Shown: positions 1-9,211, counted from the stretch's first letter. The stretch is DNA of 64,000 bases from Gryllotalpicola daejeonensis (GCF_039538145.1 NZ_BAABBV010000002.1:434001-498000), one strand, 5' to 3'. The notes: a model not told the origin generated them from the sequence alone. Translations and numbers: made by a program.

Positions 1-480
1 GAGCAGCAGGATCTTCGGGTCGTTGATGAGCGCCCGCGCGATCGTGAGGCGCCGCTTCATGCCGCCCGAGAGGTCGTCGATGCGCGTCTTCGACTTCTCG
101 GTCAGCTGCGCGAACTCGAGCAGCTCACCCGCGCGCTGCTTGATGAGCTTCCGCGGCAGGCCGAAGTAGCGGCCGTAGACGATCACGTTGTCGAGCACCG
201 GCAGCTCGAAGTCGAGGTTGTCGGTCTGGGGCACGACACCGAGCTGCGAGCGGATCTCGGGCCCGTTCCGGTCGGGGTCGAGCCCCAGGATCGACAGCTC
301 GCCGCCCGTGCGCGGCGAAACCGCCCCGACCATGCGCATCGTCGTCGACTTGCCGGCGCCGTTCGGGCCGAGCAGCCCGAAGCTCTCGCCCGCCGCGACC
401 TCGAATGAGACGCCGCCGACGGCCTCGACCTCGCCGAAGCGCTTGGCCAGGTCGCGCGCGATGATCACGGGTGCAGGCAT
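1..480 (-). CDS. ABC transporter ATP-binding protein, 3' end outside window
   Basis: This is the nucleotide-binding subunit of an ABC exporter of the ABC-2/daunorubicin-resistance type; it would power a membrane permease that is not in the window. The reading frame is open from ATG at 480 to the left edge. Visible motifs are Walker A GPNGAGKST (about residue 38), the Q-loop in VVPQTDNLD (about residue 80) and the signature LSGGMKRR (about residue 138). The frame then reaches the hydrophobic lead into Walker B (PKILLL) and leaves the window. An in-frame ATG at 510 would add ten residues; 480 is preferred because it starts the usual beta strand directly, but neither start has a strong ribosome site. 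The family is certain; the exported substrate is not readable. Confidence 0.9.
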   Translation of the reverse strand, partial: MPAPVIIARDLAKRFGEVEAVGGVSFEVAAGESFGLLGPNGAGKSTTMRMVGAVSPRTGGELSILGLDPDRNGPEIRSQLGVVPQTDNLDFELPVLDNVIVYGRYFGLPRKLIKQRAGELLEFAQLTEKSKTRIDDLSGGMKRRLTIARALINDPKILLL

Positions 481-569
481 GGTCACCAAGCTAGCGACGG
501 GCACCGACATTGGGCGAACGGCGCGGTCTCCATTCGGCTCGGCCGAGTCGACCGGCGAAGGGTGCGGCG

Positions 570-1052
570 TCAGCGCTGGAAGCGCGCCGCCTGCTCATCC
601 GAGGCGGCGACCTCGATGCGCGCGCGGTGATCGTCGCGCATCGGCGGCAGCGCGTCGAGCCGATACCACGCGGCTTCCGTGTTCTCGCCGTCGGCGGGGT
701 ACGGCTCGCCAGAGACATACCGGCACGTGAACGTCAGGTCGATGTACCGCGAGCGGTCGCCGTTCTCATAGACCACCACGCGATCCTCGACGTGCACACG
801 AGCGAGCCGCTCGGCGACCGCCACGATCGCGGTCTCCTCGAGAACCTCGCGTTCGGCGGCGACGGCCGGCGGCTCCCCCGGGTCGATGATGCCCGTCACG
901 GCCGTCCACTCGCCGTTGTCCGCACGGCGCACGAGCAGCACCTCGCGCGCCACGCCTTCGCCCCGCAGCACCACGGCGGTCACACCGGACAGCCAGAGCT
1001 CGTCGTTCCCGATCTTCTCGCGCAGACGCAGGATGAAATCGGGAGTCGCCAT
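570..1052 (-). CDS. NUDIX hydrolase
   Basis: A 160-residue NUDIX pyrophosphohydrolase, which cleaves nucleoside-diphosphate-linked substrates; the exact substrate is unknown. The Nudix box reads GIIDPGEPPAVAAERE then VLEETAI. It fits GX5EX7REUXEEXGU except that the second Gly is Ala, a tolerated change. The gene stands alone, divergent from the aldehyde dehydrogenase 51 bp away, so the two probably share a promoter region. Length and single-domain layout are normal for the family. Confidence 0.88.
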   Translation of the reverse strand: MATPDFILRLREKIGNDELWLSGVTAVVLRGEGVAREVLLVRRADNGEWTAVTGIIDPGEPPAVAAEREVLEETAIVAVAERLARVHVEDRVVVYENGDRSRYIDLTFTCRYVSGEPYPADGENTEAAWYRLDALPPMRDDHRARIEVAASDEQAARFQR

Positions 1053-1103
1053 GTCTCGACCCTAGGCGAACCACACCGGCGCTCACGCGGTTACTGTGGA
1101 ACG

Positions 1104-2546
1104 GTGACTGTCGATGCCGCCGTCTCCGGCGCCCACTCCGCTTTCCTTGCCGCCCGCGAAGCATCCCCCGCCACTCGTCGCGCCTGGCTCGATGCCGTCG
1201 CCGACGCGATCGAGGCGCACGCCGAGGACCTCATCGCCCTCGCGCACGACGAGAGCCACCTGCCCGTCGGGCGACTCACCGGCGAGCTCACGCGCACCGC
1301 GTTCCAGCTGCGGCTGCTGGGGGCGGACGCCGCAAGCGGAGACCCCTTCGCCGCCACCATCGACCACGCCGACCCTGACTGGGGCATGGGGCCGCGCCCG
1401 GACATCCGCCGCGTCGGCCAGCCGCTCGGCGTCGTCGGCGTCTTCGGCGCCTCGAACTTCCCGTTCGCGTTCAGCGTGCTGGGCGGCGACACCGCGTCGG
1501 CCCTCGCCGCAGGCTGCGCCGTCGTGCACAAGGCGCACCCTGCGCATCAGCGGCTCGCGCGCGAGACCGCCCGCATCACCGTCGAGGCGCTCGCGGCGGC
1601 CGGCGCCCCCGACGGGCTGTTCTCGCTCGTCGAGGGCTATGAGGACGGACCGGCGCTCGTGCAGCATCCTCTCGTCACCGCCATCGGATTCACCGGCTCG
1701 ACCCGCGGCGGCAAGGCGCTCGCCGCGCTCGCGGCCGACCGCCCCGAGCCGATCCCCTTCTATGGCGAGCTCGGCAGCACGAACCCCGTGTTCGTCACGC
1801 CGGGCGCGTGGGCCGCGCGCCGCGACGCGATCCTTTCCGGGTTCGTCGGCTCGTTCACGCTCGGCATGGGGCAGTTCTGCACGAAGCCCGGTTATCTCGT
1901 CGTGCCGGCCACCTCGCGTGACGAGTTGATCAAGGGGCTGACGGATGCCTCACCCGTTCCTCCTCACGAGATGCTGTCGCCGTCTCTGCGCGAGTCGTTC
2001 GAGAAGTCGCGCGACGAGTTCGCCTCCGTCGACGGTGTCGAGCACCTGGTGACGCTGCCGGGCACCGACAGCGCCCCTGAGGCGACCGTGTTCCGCGCCT
2101 CGGCCGCGCGCATCATCGCCTCGCCCGAGCTGCTCGAGCATGAGATGTTCGGCCCCGCGAGCGTCATCGTCGAGTACGCGTCCCAGGCCGAGCTCGAGGC
2201 GGTCGCCGCGGGCATCGGCGGCCAGCTCACCGCGGGCATCCACGCCGAAGACGGCGACGACACGGCCGCGCTCGTGAGCACGCTCGCCGCGCACGCCGGT
2301 CGCGTGCTGTGGAACGGCTGGCCCACCGGAGTCACCGTCAGCTACGCGCAGCAGCACGGCGGCCCGTTCCCCGCGACGACGGCTCCGTCGACCACCTCGG
2401 TCGGCACCGCCGCGATCGGCCGCTTCCTGCGCCCTGTCGCCTACCAGGACGTCCCCGACGCGGCGCTTCCCCCCGCCCTGCAGGAGTCGAACCCCTGGAA
2501 CATCGCCCGCCGCGTCGACGGCGTGCACCAGCCCGCAACGGTCTGA
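1104..2546 (+). CDS. aldehyde dehydrogenase, 2,5-dioxovalerate (ketoglutarate semialdehyde) type
   Basis: A 480-residue NAD(P)-dependent aldehyde dehydrogenase. The closest family by eye is the alpha-ketoglutaric semialdehyde dehydrogenases, which end oxidative sugar-acid and hydroxyproline routes by forming 2-oxoglutarate. The cofactor segment FTGSTRGG, the general-base region FYGELGSTNP and the nucleophile segment GQFCTKPG (Cys) are all present. The GTG at 1104 is chosen because the frame is open far upstream only across the divergent NUDIX gene, and the protein aligns with family length from here. It converges on pncA, separated by a palindromic repeat. Substrate assignment is inference; the ALDH call is firm. 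Confidence 0.85.
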   Translation: MTVDAAVSGAHSAFLAAREASPATRRAWLDAVADAIEAHAEDLIALAHDESHLPVGRLTGELTRTAFQLRLLGADAASGDPFAATIDHADPDWGMGPRPDIRRVGQPLGVVGVFGASNFPFAFSVLGGDTASALAAGCAVVHKAHPAHQRLARETARITVEALAAAGAPDGLFSLVEGYEDGPALVQHPLVTAIGFTGSTRGGKALAALAADRPEPIPFYGELGSTNPVFVTPGAWAARRDAILSGFVGSFTLGMGQFCTKPGYLVVPATSRDELIKGLTDASPVPPHEMLSPSLRESFEKSRDEFASVDGVEHLVTLPGTDSAPEATVFRASAARIIASPELLEHEMFGPASVIVEYASQAELEAVAAGIGGQLTAGIHAEDGDDTAALVSTLAAHAGRVLWNGWPTGVTVSYAQQHGGPFPATTAPSTTSVGTAAIGRFLRPVAYQDVPDAALPPALQESNPWNIARRVDGVHQPATV

Positions 2547-2573
2547 TCGGCCCCGACGCGCGACTTACGCCCT

Positions 2574-2630
2574 CGAGTACGCAGTACTCGCGCTGAAACG
2601 ACGCCAGAAAGCGCGACTACGCCGTACTCG
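2574..2630. repeat. intergenic palindromic repeat, family A copy 1
   Basis: An inverted repeat between the convergent ALDH and pncA genes. The left arm begins CGAGTACGCAGTACTCGCGC and the right arm ends ACTACGCCGTACTCG. The left arm plus the following GCGCTGAA-CGACG loop recur at 13940-13996 between another convergent pair. It may act as a two-way terminator but has no T tract. Confidence 0.75.
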
Positions 2631-2636
2631 TTCGCG

Positions 2637-3221
2637 CTAGGCGACTGCAGAGCTCGGCACGAGCTCGGCGCCGGCGGCGGCGAGCTCTGACAGAGCCGCT
2701 TCCGACGAGGCATCCGCCACGCCTGCGATCAAATCGGTGAGCACGCGCACACGCGAGCCGTCCTGCAGCGCGTCAAGCGCGCTCGCCCGCACGCAGTAGT
2801 CGGTGGCGATGCCGACGACGTCGACGTCTGTGATGCCGTGCGCCTGCAGCACCTCGGCGATGCCCTTGCCGAAGTCGTCGGTGCCCTCGAACGCCGAGTA
2901 GGCCGGCTTGCCCTGGCCCTTCTTGATGTGCACGTCGATGCGATCGGATGCCAGTGCGGGGTGGTAGTCGGCGCCGGGCGTCCCGCTGATGCAGTGCGGG
3001 GGCCACGAGTCGACGAAGTCGGGGTGCGCCGAGATGTGGCCGCCGTTGTCGTTGTCTGCGTCGTGCCAGTCGCGGCTCGCGATCACGAGGTCGTAGGCGT
3101 CGCCGCGCTCGTCGAGCAGCCGGGTGATGCCTTGGGCGACAGCCGCGCCGCCGGCGACCGCGAGCGATCCGCCCTCGGTGAAGTCGTTCTGGACGTCGAC
3201 GATCAGCAGCGCGCGGCTCAT
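2637..3221 (-). CDS. pncA: nicotinamidase (isochorismatase fold)
   Basis: Hydrolyses nicotinamide to nicotinate and ammonia in NAD salvage. The 194 residues carry the family landmarks: the catalytic Asp in LIVDVQNDF near the N terminus, the SRDWH and ISAHPDF metal-site region, the catalytic Lys in the HIKKGQGKPAYSAF stretch, and the nucleophilic Cys in ATDYCVRASA near residue 141. Length is normal. It is transcribed alone, or downstream of the PBP4 gene with a 115-bp gap that holds a hairpin and a family C repeat. Confidence in the enzyme class is high. Confidence 0.93.
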   Translation of the reverse strand: MSRALLIVDVQNDFTEGGSLAVAGGAAVAQGITRLLDERGDAYDLVIASRDWHDADNDNGGHISAHPDFVDSWPPHCISGTPGADYHPALASDRIDVHIKKGQGKPAYSAFEGTDDFGKGIAEVLQAHGITDVDVVGIATDYCVRASALDALQDGSRVRVLTDLIAGVADASSEAALSELAAAGAELVPSSAVA

Positions 3222-3244
3222 GGATTCAGGTTATGCGCCCGGAA

Positions 3245-3296
3245 CCGACATCTGCGCCCGCAATGATGGGCACAGCTGTCGGCGGCGGATGCAGAA
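3245..3296. repeat. palindromic repeat, family C copy 1 (intergenic)
   Basis: A 52-bp element that starts CCGACATCTGCGCCCG and ends CAGCTGTCGGCGGCGG plus GCAGAA, lying just upstream of pncA. The same layout with substitutions occurs inside the coding sequence at 13213-13264. Matching positions include both ends and the CAGCTGTCGGCGGCGG block. Confidence 0.7.
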
Positions 3297-3304
3297 GCGC
3301 GCGC

Positions 3305-3332
3305 CAGGTGGGGCCGCCCGCGACCCCACCTG
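3305..3332 (-). terminator. hairpin terminator of the PBP4 gene
   Basis: Perfect 9-bp arms CAGGTGGGG / CCCCACCTG around a 10-nt loop, ending 5 bp past the stop codon of the DD-peptidase gene. No T run follows, which is common in actinobacterial terminators. Confidence 0.6.
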
Positions 3333-3336
3333 CGGC

Positions 3337-5055
3337 TCAGCTGTTCGAGAGGTTGTCGCCGCAGTTGTAGATGGATGCCGCGAGCTGGTCGATCGCGCCG
3401 CGGGCGCTGTCGCCGACGTTGCCCAGGGCGTAGATCGCGAAGACGAGCTGCGAGCCGTCCTTGGCGTTGATCACCCCGGCGAGCGTGTAGGCGCCGTTGA
3501 TCGAGCCGGTCTTCGCGTGGATCTTGCCGACCGCGACCGAGGCCGCGCCCGTGAAGCGCCCGTAACCCTGGGTCAGCGTGCCCGTCTGGCCCGAGATCGG
3601 CAGCGCGTCGTAGATCACGCCGAGGCCGTTCTCGCGGTTCAGGATCTTGGTCAGATAGCCCGTGAAGAACGACGGCGGCACGCGGTTGTCGCCCGAGAGC
3701 CCGGAGCCGTCGATGATCGTGAGGCCCGACAGATCGACGCCGATCGTCTTGAGAGCGGCCGTGTCGCCGGCGTCGATGGCGCCGAAGGTGTTGCCTGCGC
3801 CCTCCTTGATGGCGGTGAGGCGGGCGAGCATCTCCATCACGGTGTTGTCGGAGTTCTCGAGCGCCTCGGTCACGAGCGACGAGATCGGCTGCGACTTGAC
3901 GACACCGAGCTGCGCGGCGCCCTTCGGCGCGGTCGCCTGGCCGTCGTAGCTCGCGCCGAGGTCCTGCGCGAAGGCCTTGCCCGCGTCGCCGACCGGGTCG
4001 GTTCCCCGCGGCGTCTGCAGCACATTGGGGTTGCCCTTGTCGCCGTCGGCCATCAGCGCCGCGATGTAGGCGGTCGAGCCGAGGCTCGCGCGCTCTTCCT
4101 TCTCGTCCCACGTGGGCTGCCACATCGGGCCGCCGAACAGGGTGGCGTCGGCGACCACCGAGGTGATCGGCTGGCCGGCGTTCGCGGGATCTGCGGCCCA
4201 GGCCTTCTTGACCTGATCCGCGAGGTCGGTGAGGGTCGGTGCGCCCTGGAACCACGAGCCGTGACCCGCGCTCAGCGTCGGGTCGCCGCCGCCCACAATG
4301 ACGACCTGGCCGGGCTGCGAGCCCTTCACCACGGTGGTCGCGATCTGCGTGTTCGCACCCAGTGCGGTGAGAGCGGCACCCGCGGTAATGGTCTTCATGA
4401 CGCTCGCGGTCGGCGCGGGCGTTCCGCCGTTGCGGTCGAAGAGCACCTGGCCCGTCTTCGCATCGACGACCTGCGCCTCGAGCGTGCCGAGGCGCCCGTC
4501 TGAGGCGGGGCCCGCGACCGAGCACGTCTTGAGGGCGGCCGCGGGGGCGGCCGGGTTCGCGACGGGGCGGCCGGTCGGCGTCGGCGTCGCGCTCGGCGTG
4601 GCGGATGCCGTCGGCGTCGCGCTGTGCTGCGCCGGAGCCTTGAGGGCGGCGGGCTGCACCGGGGCGCCGCTGGCGGAACCCGCGGCGAACGAGCCGCCGC
4701 CGACAATGAGCACGGCCGCCGTCGCGCCGGCGGCGATCCAGGCACGCGGGTGCGTGCGGACGGACGAGAGGATGCCTGCCCAGGCGCGCGCCGCGCCACT
4801 CGGCGTCCGCGGGCCGGCGCTCTGATCGACGATGATCGGCTGCTCGGCAGCAGGTGCGGAGGGACCGGCCGGCGGCACGGAAGCGGCACTCGCGGCGGCT
4901 GCGGCCCCGCCCGCGGCGGCAGCCGCGGCCGACACGGGCGCGGTCATGGCAGCGGTCGGCTGCTCGACGATGGCCTGCTCGTGCGTGGTCAGCGGAGTGA
5001 ACGGTTCGGTGGGCGGGAACTCGTCGCCGAAGGGGTCTCTCGGGTCGGTCACCAT
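3337..5055 (-). CDS. dacB: D-alanyl-D-alanine carboxypeptidase/endopeptidase, PBP4 type (peptidase S13)
   Basis: A class C penicillin-binding protein that trims peptidoglycan stem peptides outside the membrane. From ATG 5055 the 572 residues read in order: an Ala/Pro-rich cytoplasmic segment (about 1-105), one membrane segment ending GGGSFAAGSASG (about 110-130), a Pro/Thr/Ala linker (about 140-170), then the catalytic domain. That domain has all three active-site motifs: SVMK, SDN (in NSDNTVMEM) and KTG (in HAKTGSI). The frame stays open past 5055 only opposite the antiporter gene, so the longer reading was rejected. GTG at 5052 is an equal start. It is divergent from the antiporter across 102 bp. 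Confidence 0.92.
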   Translation of the reverse strand: MVTDPRDPFGDEFPPTEPFTPLTTHEQAIVEQPTAAMTAPVSAAAAAAGGAAAAASAASVPPAGPSAPAAEQPIIVDQSAGPRTPSGAARAWAGILSSVRTHPRAWIAAGATAAVLIVGGGSFAAGSASGAPVQPAALKAPAQHSATPTASATPSATPTPTGRPVANPAAPAAALKTCSVAGPASDGRLGTLEAQVVDAKTGQVLFDRNGGTPAPTASVMKTITAGAALTALGANTQIATTVVKGSQPGQVVIVGGGDPTLSAGHGSWFQGAPTLTDLADQVKKAWAADPANAGQPITSVVADATLFGGPMWQPTWDEKEERASLGSTAYIAALMADGDKGNPNVLQTPRGTDPVGDAGKAFAQDLGASYDGQATAPKGAAQLGVVKSQPISSLVTEALENSDNTVMEMLARLTAIKEGAGNTFGAIDAGDTAALKTIGVDLSGLTIIDGSGLSGDNRVPPSFFTGYLTKILNRENGLGVIYDALPISGQTGTLTQGYGRFTGAASVAVGKIHAKTGSINGAYTLAGVINAKDGSQLVFAIYALGNVGDSARGAIDQLAASIYNCGDNLSNS

Positions 5056-5157
5056 GCGAGTGTAACGAGGCCAATCTGGAAGGCCCCGGCAAGGGGTGCG
5101 CACGTGCCCGGTATCGTGGAACGTACAGGGAACGCATAGCTGGGTGGCGGTGATCGG

Positions 5158-6873
5158 GTGGAGACGGAAGTCATCCTCTTGGCCGCCACCGCGGTCCTGG
5201 TGCTGGTCGCCGCGACGGGTGTCTCGCGGCGCATCGGCGTCGCCGCTCCCCTGCTGCTGGTCGCGATCGGCGCAGGGCTGAGCTATCTGCCCGGCGCCCC
5301 CGTGATCCACCTCGAGGCCGAGTGGATCCTGCTGGTCGTGCTGCCGCCGCTTCTCTACGGCGCCGCAGTCGCGTTCCCCGTCATCGACTTCCGCCGCAAC
5401 CTCGCCCCCATCGCGTTCCTCGGCGTCGTGCTCGTGATCATCTCGGCGATCGCGGTCGGCTGGGTGCTGTTCGTCGTCTTCCCCGATCTCGACCTCGCGA
5501 GCGCGATCGCGCTCGGCGCGGTGCTGAGCCCGACGGACGCGGTCTCGGCGACCTCCATCGCGAAGCGCATCGGCCTGCCGTCGCGCATCGTCACGGTGCT
5601 CGAAGGCGAGAGCCTCGTGAACGATGCCTCCGCCCTCGTGCTGCTGCGCACCGCCGTGGCATCCATCGCCGTCGCCTTCGACCTGCCCGCGGCGATCGGC
5701 CAGTTCTTCTGGGCGACGCTCGCCGCGATCGCCGTCGGCGCCGTGATCGGCACGCTCTCGGTGCTCGTGCGCGCCCGCGTCAAAGACCCGGTGCTGGTCA
5801 CGTCGATCTCGTTCGTGATCCCGTTCTTCGCGTATGCCCCGGCCGAGGCCATCGACGCATCCGGTGTCATCGCGGTGGTCACGACGGGGCTGATCGTCGG
5901 GCACCACAGCGTGCGCTCGCAGACGCTGCAGCTGCGCTTCGCCGAGCAGACCAACTGGCGCACGGTGCAGTTCCTGCTCGAGAACGGCGTCTTCCTGCTC
6001 ATGGGCTACCAGCTGCGGGAGTACATCGACGACGACATCCACGACGGCTTCCAGCCCGGCTACACGATCGCCATCGGGCTGCTCGCCGTCGCGGTGCTCG
6101 TCGTCGTACGGCTGGCCTTCACCTTCCCGCTCTTCGGCCTGCTGAACCGTCGCAGCACGCGCATCGCGGCCGGCCGGCGCGGGCTGTGGCCGCGCCTCGT
6201 GGTCGGGGTGCGCCGCAGGCTCGCCACCCTGCGCCGCCGCGACCGCGACGTCGACTGGCGTCAGCACCTCGAGCGGCGCTACGAGTCCGACCGTGCGTTC
6301 CACGCCCGTGAACGGCTCGGGGTGCGATCGAGCGCCATCATCGGCTGGTCCGGCATGCGCGGGGTAGTCACGGTCGCCGCCGTGCAGTCGCTGCCCCAGG
6401 GCACGCCCTATCGCTCTGCGCTCATCCTGATCGCCTTCACGGCCGCCGTCGCGACCCTGCTGCTCGGGGGCCTCACTCTGCCGTCATTCGCGCGGCTGCT
6501 CGGGGTGCGCGAGGCGGCGACCTCCACGGCATCCGACATCCGAGCTCTGTTCTCCGAGCTGGCGCGCACCGCCCGCGAGGCGCTCGCCGACCCCGCGCTC
6601 GCGCAGCCCGACGGCACGCCGTTCTCGCGCGCCGCCCTCGAGCGGGTCGCGGCAGAGGTCGCGCGCCAGCAGGCGACGGCCGAACGCAGCCTGCCGTCGT
6701 CGCCGAGCGGGAGGTCGTCGGCCGAGGTGCAGGAGCTGCGCAGGCAGGTGTTCGCGGCCGAGCGCGAGGCGCTGGCGGATGCCCGCGCGACGAGCACCTT
6801 CGGAAGCGCCGCCCTCGACACGGCAGAGGCGATCCTCAACACCCTCGAGGCGCAGACGACCGAGCCCGACTAG
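5158..6873 (+). CDS. Na+/H+ antiporter, CPA1 (NhaP/NHE) family
   Basis: A 571-residue monovalent cation/proton antiporter of the plasma membrane. Hydrophobic segments fill residues 1-330, and the CPA1 ion-site motifs are present: SPTDAVSA and EGESLVNDASAL (the ND pair). A basic cytoplasmic segment around residues 340-390 is followed by the last membrane segments and a charged, helical C-terminal tail (about 450-571) rich in Ala, Glu and Arg. GTG at 5158 gives the expected N terminus. There is no operon partner; it diverges from dacB. Ion preference (Na+, K+ or Li+) cannot be told from the sequence. Confidence 0.9.
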   Translation: METEVILLAATAVLVLVAATGVSRRIGVAAPLLLVAIGAGLSYLPGAPVIHLEAEWILLVVLPPLLYGAAVAFPVIDFRRNLAPIAFLGVVLVIISAIAVGWVLFVVFPDLDLASAIALGAVLSPTDAVSATSIAKRIGLPSRIVTVLEGESLVNDASALVLLRTAVASIAVAFDLPAAIGQFFWATLAAIAVGAVIGTLSVLVRARVKDPVLVTSISFVIPFFAYAPAEAIDASGVIAVVTTGLIVGHHSVRSQTLQLRFAEQTNWRTVQFLLENGVFLLMGYQLREYIDDDIHDGFQPGYTIAIGLLAVAVLVVVRLAFTFPLFGLLNRRSTRIAAGRRGLWPRLVVGVRRRLATLRRRDRDVDWRQHLERRYESDRAFHARERLGVRSSAIIGWSGMRGVVTVAAVQSLPQGTPYRSALILIAFTAAVATLLLGGLTLPSFARLLGVREAATSTASDIRALFSELARTAREALADPALAQPDGTPFSRAALERVAAEVARQQATAERSLPSSPSGRSSAEVQELRRQVFAAEREALADARATSTFGSAALDTAEAILNTLEAQTTEPD

Positions 6874-6930
6874 CCCGGCCGTCGAAATCGTGCTCGTCAG
6901 CGACCCGTGGGCCGCTGTTGCGACGACCGG

Positions 6931-7962
6931 CTAGCGCGCCGCGCCCGCACCCGCCTCGTAGACCTGCCGCCAGCCGGGCGCCAGGGCGGCGGCCCGCTCG
7001 ATCGCGAGCACCAGGCTGGCCTCGCGCGCGATGCCCTTCCCCGCGATGTCGAAGGCCGTGCCGTGGTCGACCGAGACGCGCACGACGGGCAGCCCGACCG
7101 TGATGTTCACGCCGTCGTCGCCGTAGACGGCCTTGAACGGCGCGTGCCCCTGGTCGTGATAGCACGCGACGACGAAGCGATAGTGCCCACGCACTGCGGC
7201 GGGGATCAGGGCATCCCCCGGCAGCGGCCCGACCGCATTGATGCCCTCCGCGCGCGCGGCCTCGACGGCGGGCGCGAGGATGTCCGCGTCCTCATCGCCG
7301 AACAGACGGTTCTCGCCGGCGTGCGGGTTGAGCCCGGCGAGGCCGATCTGCTCGTCGGGCTTGCCGATCGCGCGCGCGAACGCGCCGGCCAGCCGCAGCA
7401 CGTCGAGGGTGCGCTGCGGCGTGATGTCGTCGATCGCCTGCCGCATCGACACGTGCGTGGTCAGGTGGAAGAAGAACAGCTCGCCGGCCGAGAGCACCAG
7501 CGAGAAATCCGTCACCCCGAATTCGTGGGCGAGCAGCTCGGTGTGCCCCGGCCAGTTGTGGCCGCCCGCGTGCATCGCGGCCTTGTTGAGCGGGGGCGTG
7601 ACGATGCCGTCGACCTCGCCCTCGCGCGCGAGCCGGCACGCCTCGACCACGAAGCGGTAGGCGCCGTCGCCGGCCGCGGCGCTCAGCTCGCCCAGGGCGA
7701 CGTCGCCGATCGGGTCACCCGTCTGCAGCAGCTCGATCGTGCCCGGGCGGTTCTCGGCCTCGGCGACCGAGCCGATCACGCGCACGGCCGCCGGGTCACC
7801 GCCGGCCAGCTCGACCCCGCGCCGCAGGTGCTGCTCGTCGCCGATGACGACCGGAACGCACACCTCGCGCAGCTCATCGTGGCGCAGCAGCGCCTTCGCC
7901 GTGATCTCGGGCCCGACGCCGGCCACGTCGCCGAGCGTCACCGCCAGCCTGGGAAGCGCCAT
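6931..7962 (-). CDS. PdxA2-like four-carbon acid phosphate dehydrogenase
   Basis: Belongs to the 4-hydroxythreonine-4-phosphate dehydrogenase (PdxA) fold, which oxidises and decarboxylates a phosphorylated hydroxy acid with NAD+. The 343 residues include the metal-site histidines in GHNWPGHTELLAHEFG and CYHDQGHAPFKA. The ATG directly follows the TAG of the DUF1537 kinase (no gap). This pairing is the known signature of PdxA2 enzymes that act on D-erythronate or D-threonate 4-phosphate, giving dihydroxyacetone phosphate, rather than of vitamin B6 synthesis. The assignment to acid-sugar catabolism is inferred from that pairing. Confidence 0.88.
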   Translation of the reverse strand: MALPRLAVTLGDVAGVGPEITAKALLRHDELREVCVPVVIGDEQHLRRGVELAGGDPAAVRVIGSVAEAENRPGTIELLQTGDPIGDVALGELSAAAGDGAYRFVVEACRLAREGEVDGIVTPPLNKAAMHAGGHNWPGHTELLAHEFGVTDFSLVLSAGELFFFHLTTHVSMRQAIDDITPQRTLDVLRLAGAFARAIGKPDEQIGLAGLNPHAGENRLFGDEDADILAPAVEAARAEGINAVGPLPGDALIPAAVRGHYRFVVACYHDQGHAPFKAVYGDDGVNITVGLPVVRVSVDHGTAFDIAGKGIAREASLVLAIERAAALAPGWRQVYEAGAGAAR

Positions 7963-9123
7963 CTACTCAGTCCTCTTCTTCATCGGGTGATCGGATGCCT
8001 CGAGCCGATCGATCACGTCCCTGAGGGTCCCGGGGTGCCCGAAGCCGCCCGACTTCGTCACGACCGTGAGGCCGTCGAGGGCCCCACCCCTGACCGTACC
8101 GGCGGGAACCCCCTCGACGACCGCGCTGCCCACGCGCACCCCGTGCGCGCCCAGCCGCGCGAGCACCGCCAGCGCCCCGTCGCCGCCGACCAGCACCAGG
8201 GCTCGGACCCCGCCGGCCGCGAGCGCGACCTCGACCGCCTCGGCGACGTTCGCCGCCGCGGCGCGCTCGGAGCGCACCCCGTCGACGAGCACGTCCTCGG
8301 CGGGCGCGGTGATGACGACGACGTGCGACCCCAGCGCGGCGACTTGCGATGCGCTGACCGGATGCGTCGACGAGACCGCCACGACGATCGAACCGCCCTC
8401 GGCCGATCGGGTCTGCAGTGCCGTCGGTGCGCCGGGCGCGACTGAGCACCCGGCATGCCGCCGCGCGAGCGCCGCCGCAAGTCCGGCCGACCCGACGAGC
8501 AGCACGCTCGGCCCGAGTTCTTCGGCCACGGCGGCCACGCGGTCGAGGTCTGCGTCGCTGGCGGCGTCGAGAAGCAGAACGCGGGACTCACGAGCCAGCG
8601 CGCGCAGTCGGTCGGCCTCGCGCGCCGGCGCGGCATCGCCGAGCGTCACGGACACCGCGCCCGGAACCGCCGGAGCCTCGCCGTGGCGCCCCACGGCTGC
8701 CTCGCCGTGAACCAGCAGCCGACCGCACTCGACGGTGCGCCCCATCGCCGGGTAAGCGGGGCAGACCAGCGCGAATGCGTCGGGCGCGCGAGCGCTCAGC
8801 GCCTCGAGTGCGCCGCCGATCTGCGCCGAGACCGTGCCGCGCAGGGTCGAGTCGATCTTGAGGTACTGAAGGTCGGTGCCGCTGTTGGCGAGGGTCTCGA
8901 CGGCTGCGCGGGTGCGGCCCGAGGCATCCGCGTCGCTCATGCTGCGTGCGTCGGTCACCAGCGCGACGGCCGTGCCGGGCGCGAGCGCAGGAACGTCGGC
9001 GAGCGCGATCTCGCACGTCCAGCCCGCCTCGGCGAACTTCACCGCGCTGTCGCCCGCGCCGGTCAGGTCGTCGGCGACGATGCCCAGCGCTGGTCGCTGC
9101 CGCTCGCCGTCGATGCCTGCCAC
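7963..9123 (-). CDS. four-carbon acid sugar kinase (DUF1537)
   Basis: An ATP-dependent kinase that phosphorylates erythronate/threonate-type acids to feed the adjacent PdxA2-like dehydrogenase. The N-terminal substrate domain opens with GIVADDLTGAGDSA, and the C-terminal nucleotide-binding domain ends in the conserved KSGGFG motif. GTG 9123 is used; the frame is open farther upstream but enters the divergent IclR promoter. The upstream GGGGA almost touches this GTG, so the exact start is uncertain. About 386 residues, slightly short for the family. No aldolase, isomerase or transporter for the route is in the window. Confidence 0.87.
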   Translation of the reverse strand: MAGIDGERQRPALGIVADDLTGAGDSAVKFAEAGWTCEIALADVPALAPGTAVALVTDARSMSDADASGRTRAAVETLANSGTDLQYLKIDSTLRGTVSAQIGGALEALSARAPDAFALVCPAYPAMGRTVECGRLLVHGEAAVGRHGEAPAVPGAVSVTLGDAAPAREADRLRALARESRVLLLDAASDADLDRVAAVAEELGPSVLLVGSAGLAAALARRHAGCSVAPGAPTALQTRSAEGGSIVVAVSSTHPVSASQVAALGSHVVVITAPAEDVLVDGVRSERAAAANVAEAVEVALAAGGVRALVLVGGDGALAVLARLGAHGVRVGSAVVEGVPAGTVRGGALDGLTVVTKSGGFGHPGTLRDVIDRLEASDHPMKKRTE

Positions 9124-9162
9124 TCCCCTATCTTCACTCGATTCGCGGTCGCGAGCTGCGCC

Positions 9163-9171
9163 CGATAATCG
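9163..9171. promoter_or_regulatory. possible IclR operator CGATAATCG
   Basis: A 9-bp palindrome with central A, lying between the divergent kinase and iclR genes. The same CGATAATCG core sits inside a 13-bp palindrome at 11992-12004 upstream of the flavin monooxygenase. Assignment to the IclR protein rests only on position. Confidence 0.35.
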
Positions 9172-9211
9172 CACGCCGCGCTCTAATATCGAGCGAGACG
9201 AGGGGGTACGG

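Noticed and set aside
5056..6303. Upstream extension of the dacB frame
   Set aside because: It runs antisense to the CPA1 antiporter and has charged, biased composition. The natural start is at 5055.
6907..8445. Long plus-strand frame opposite the pdxA2-like and kinase genes
   Set aside because: Biased Arg/Ala/His-rich composition without motifs; the minus-strand genes explain the region.
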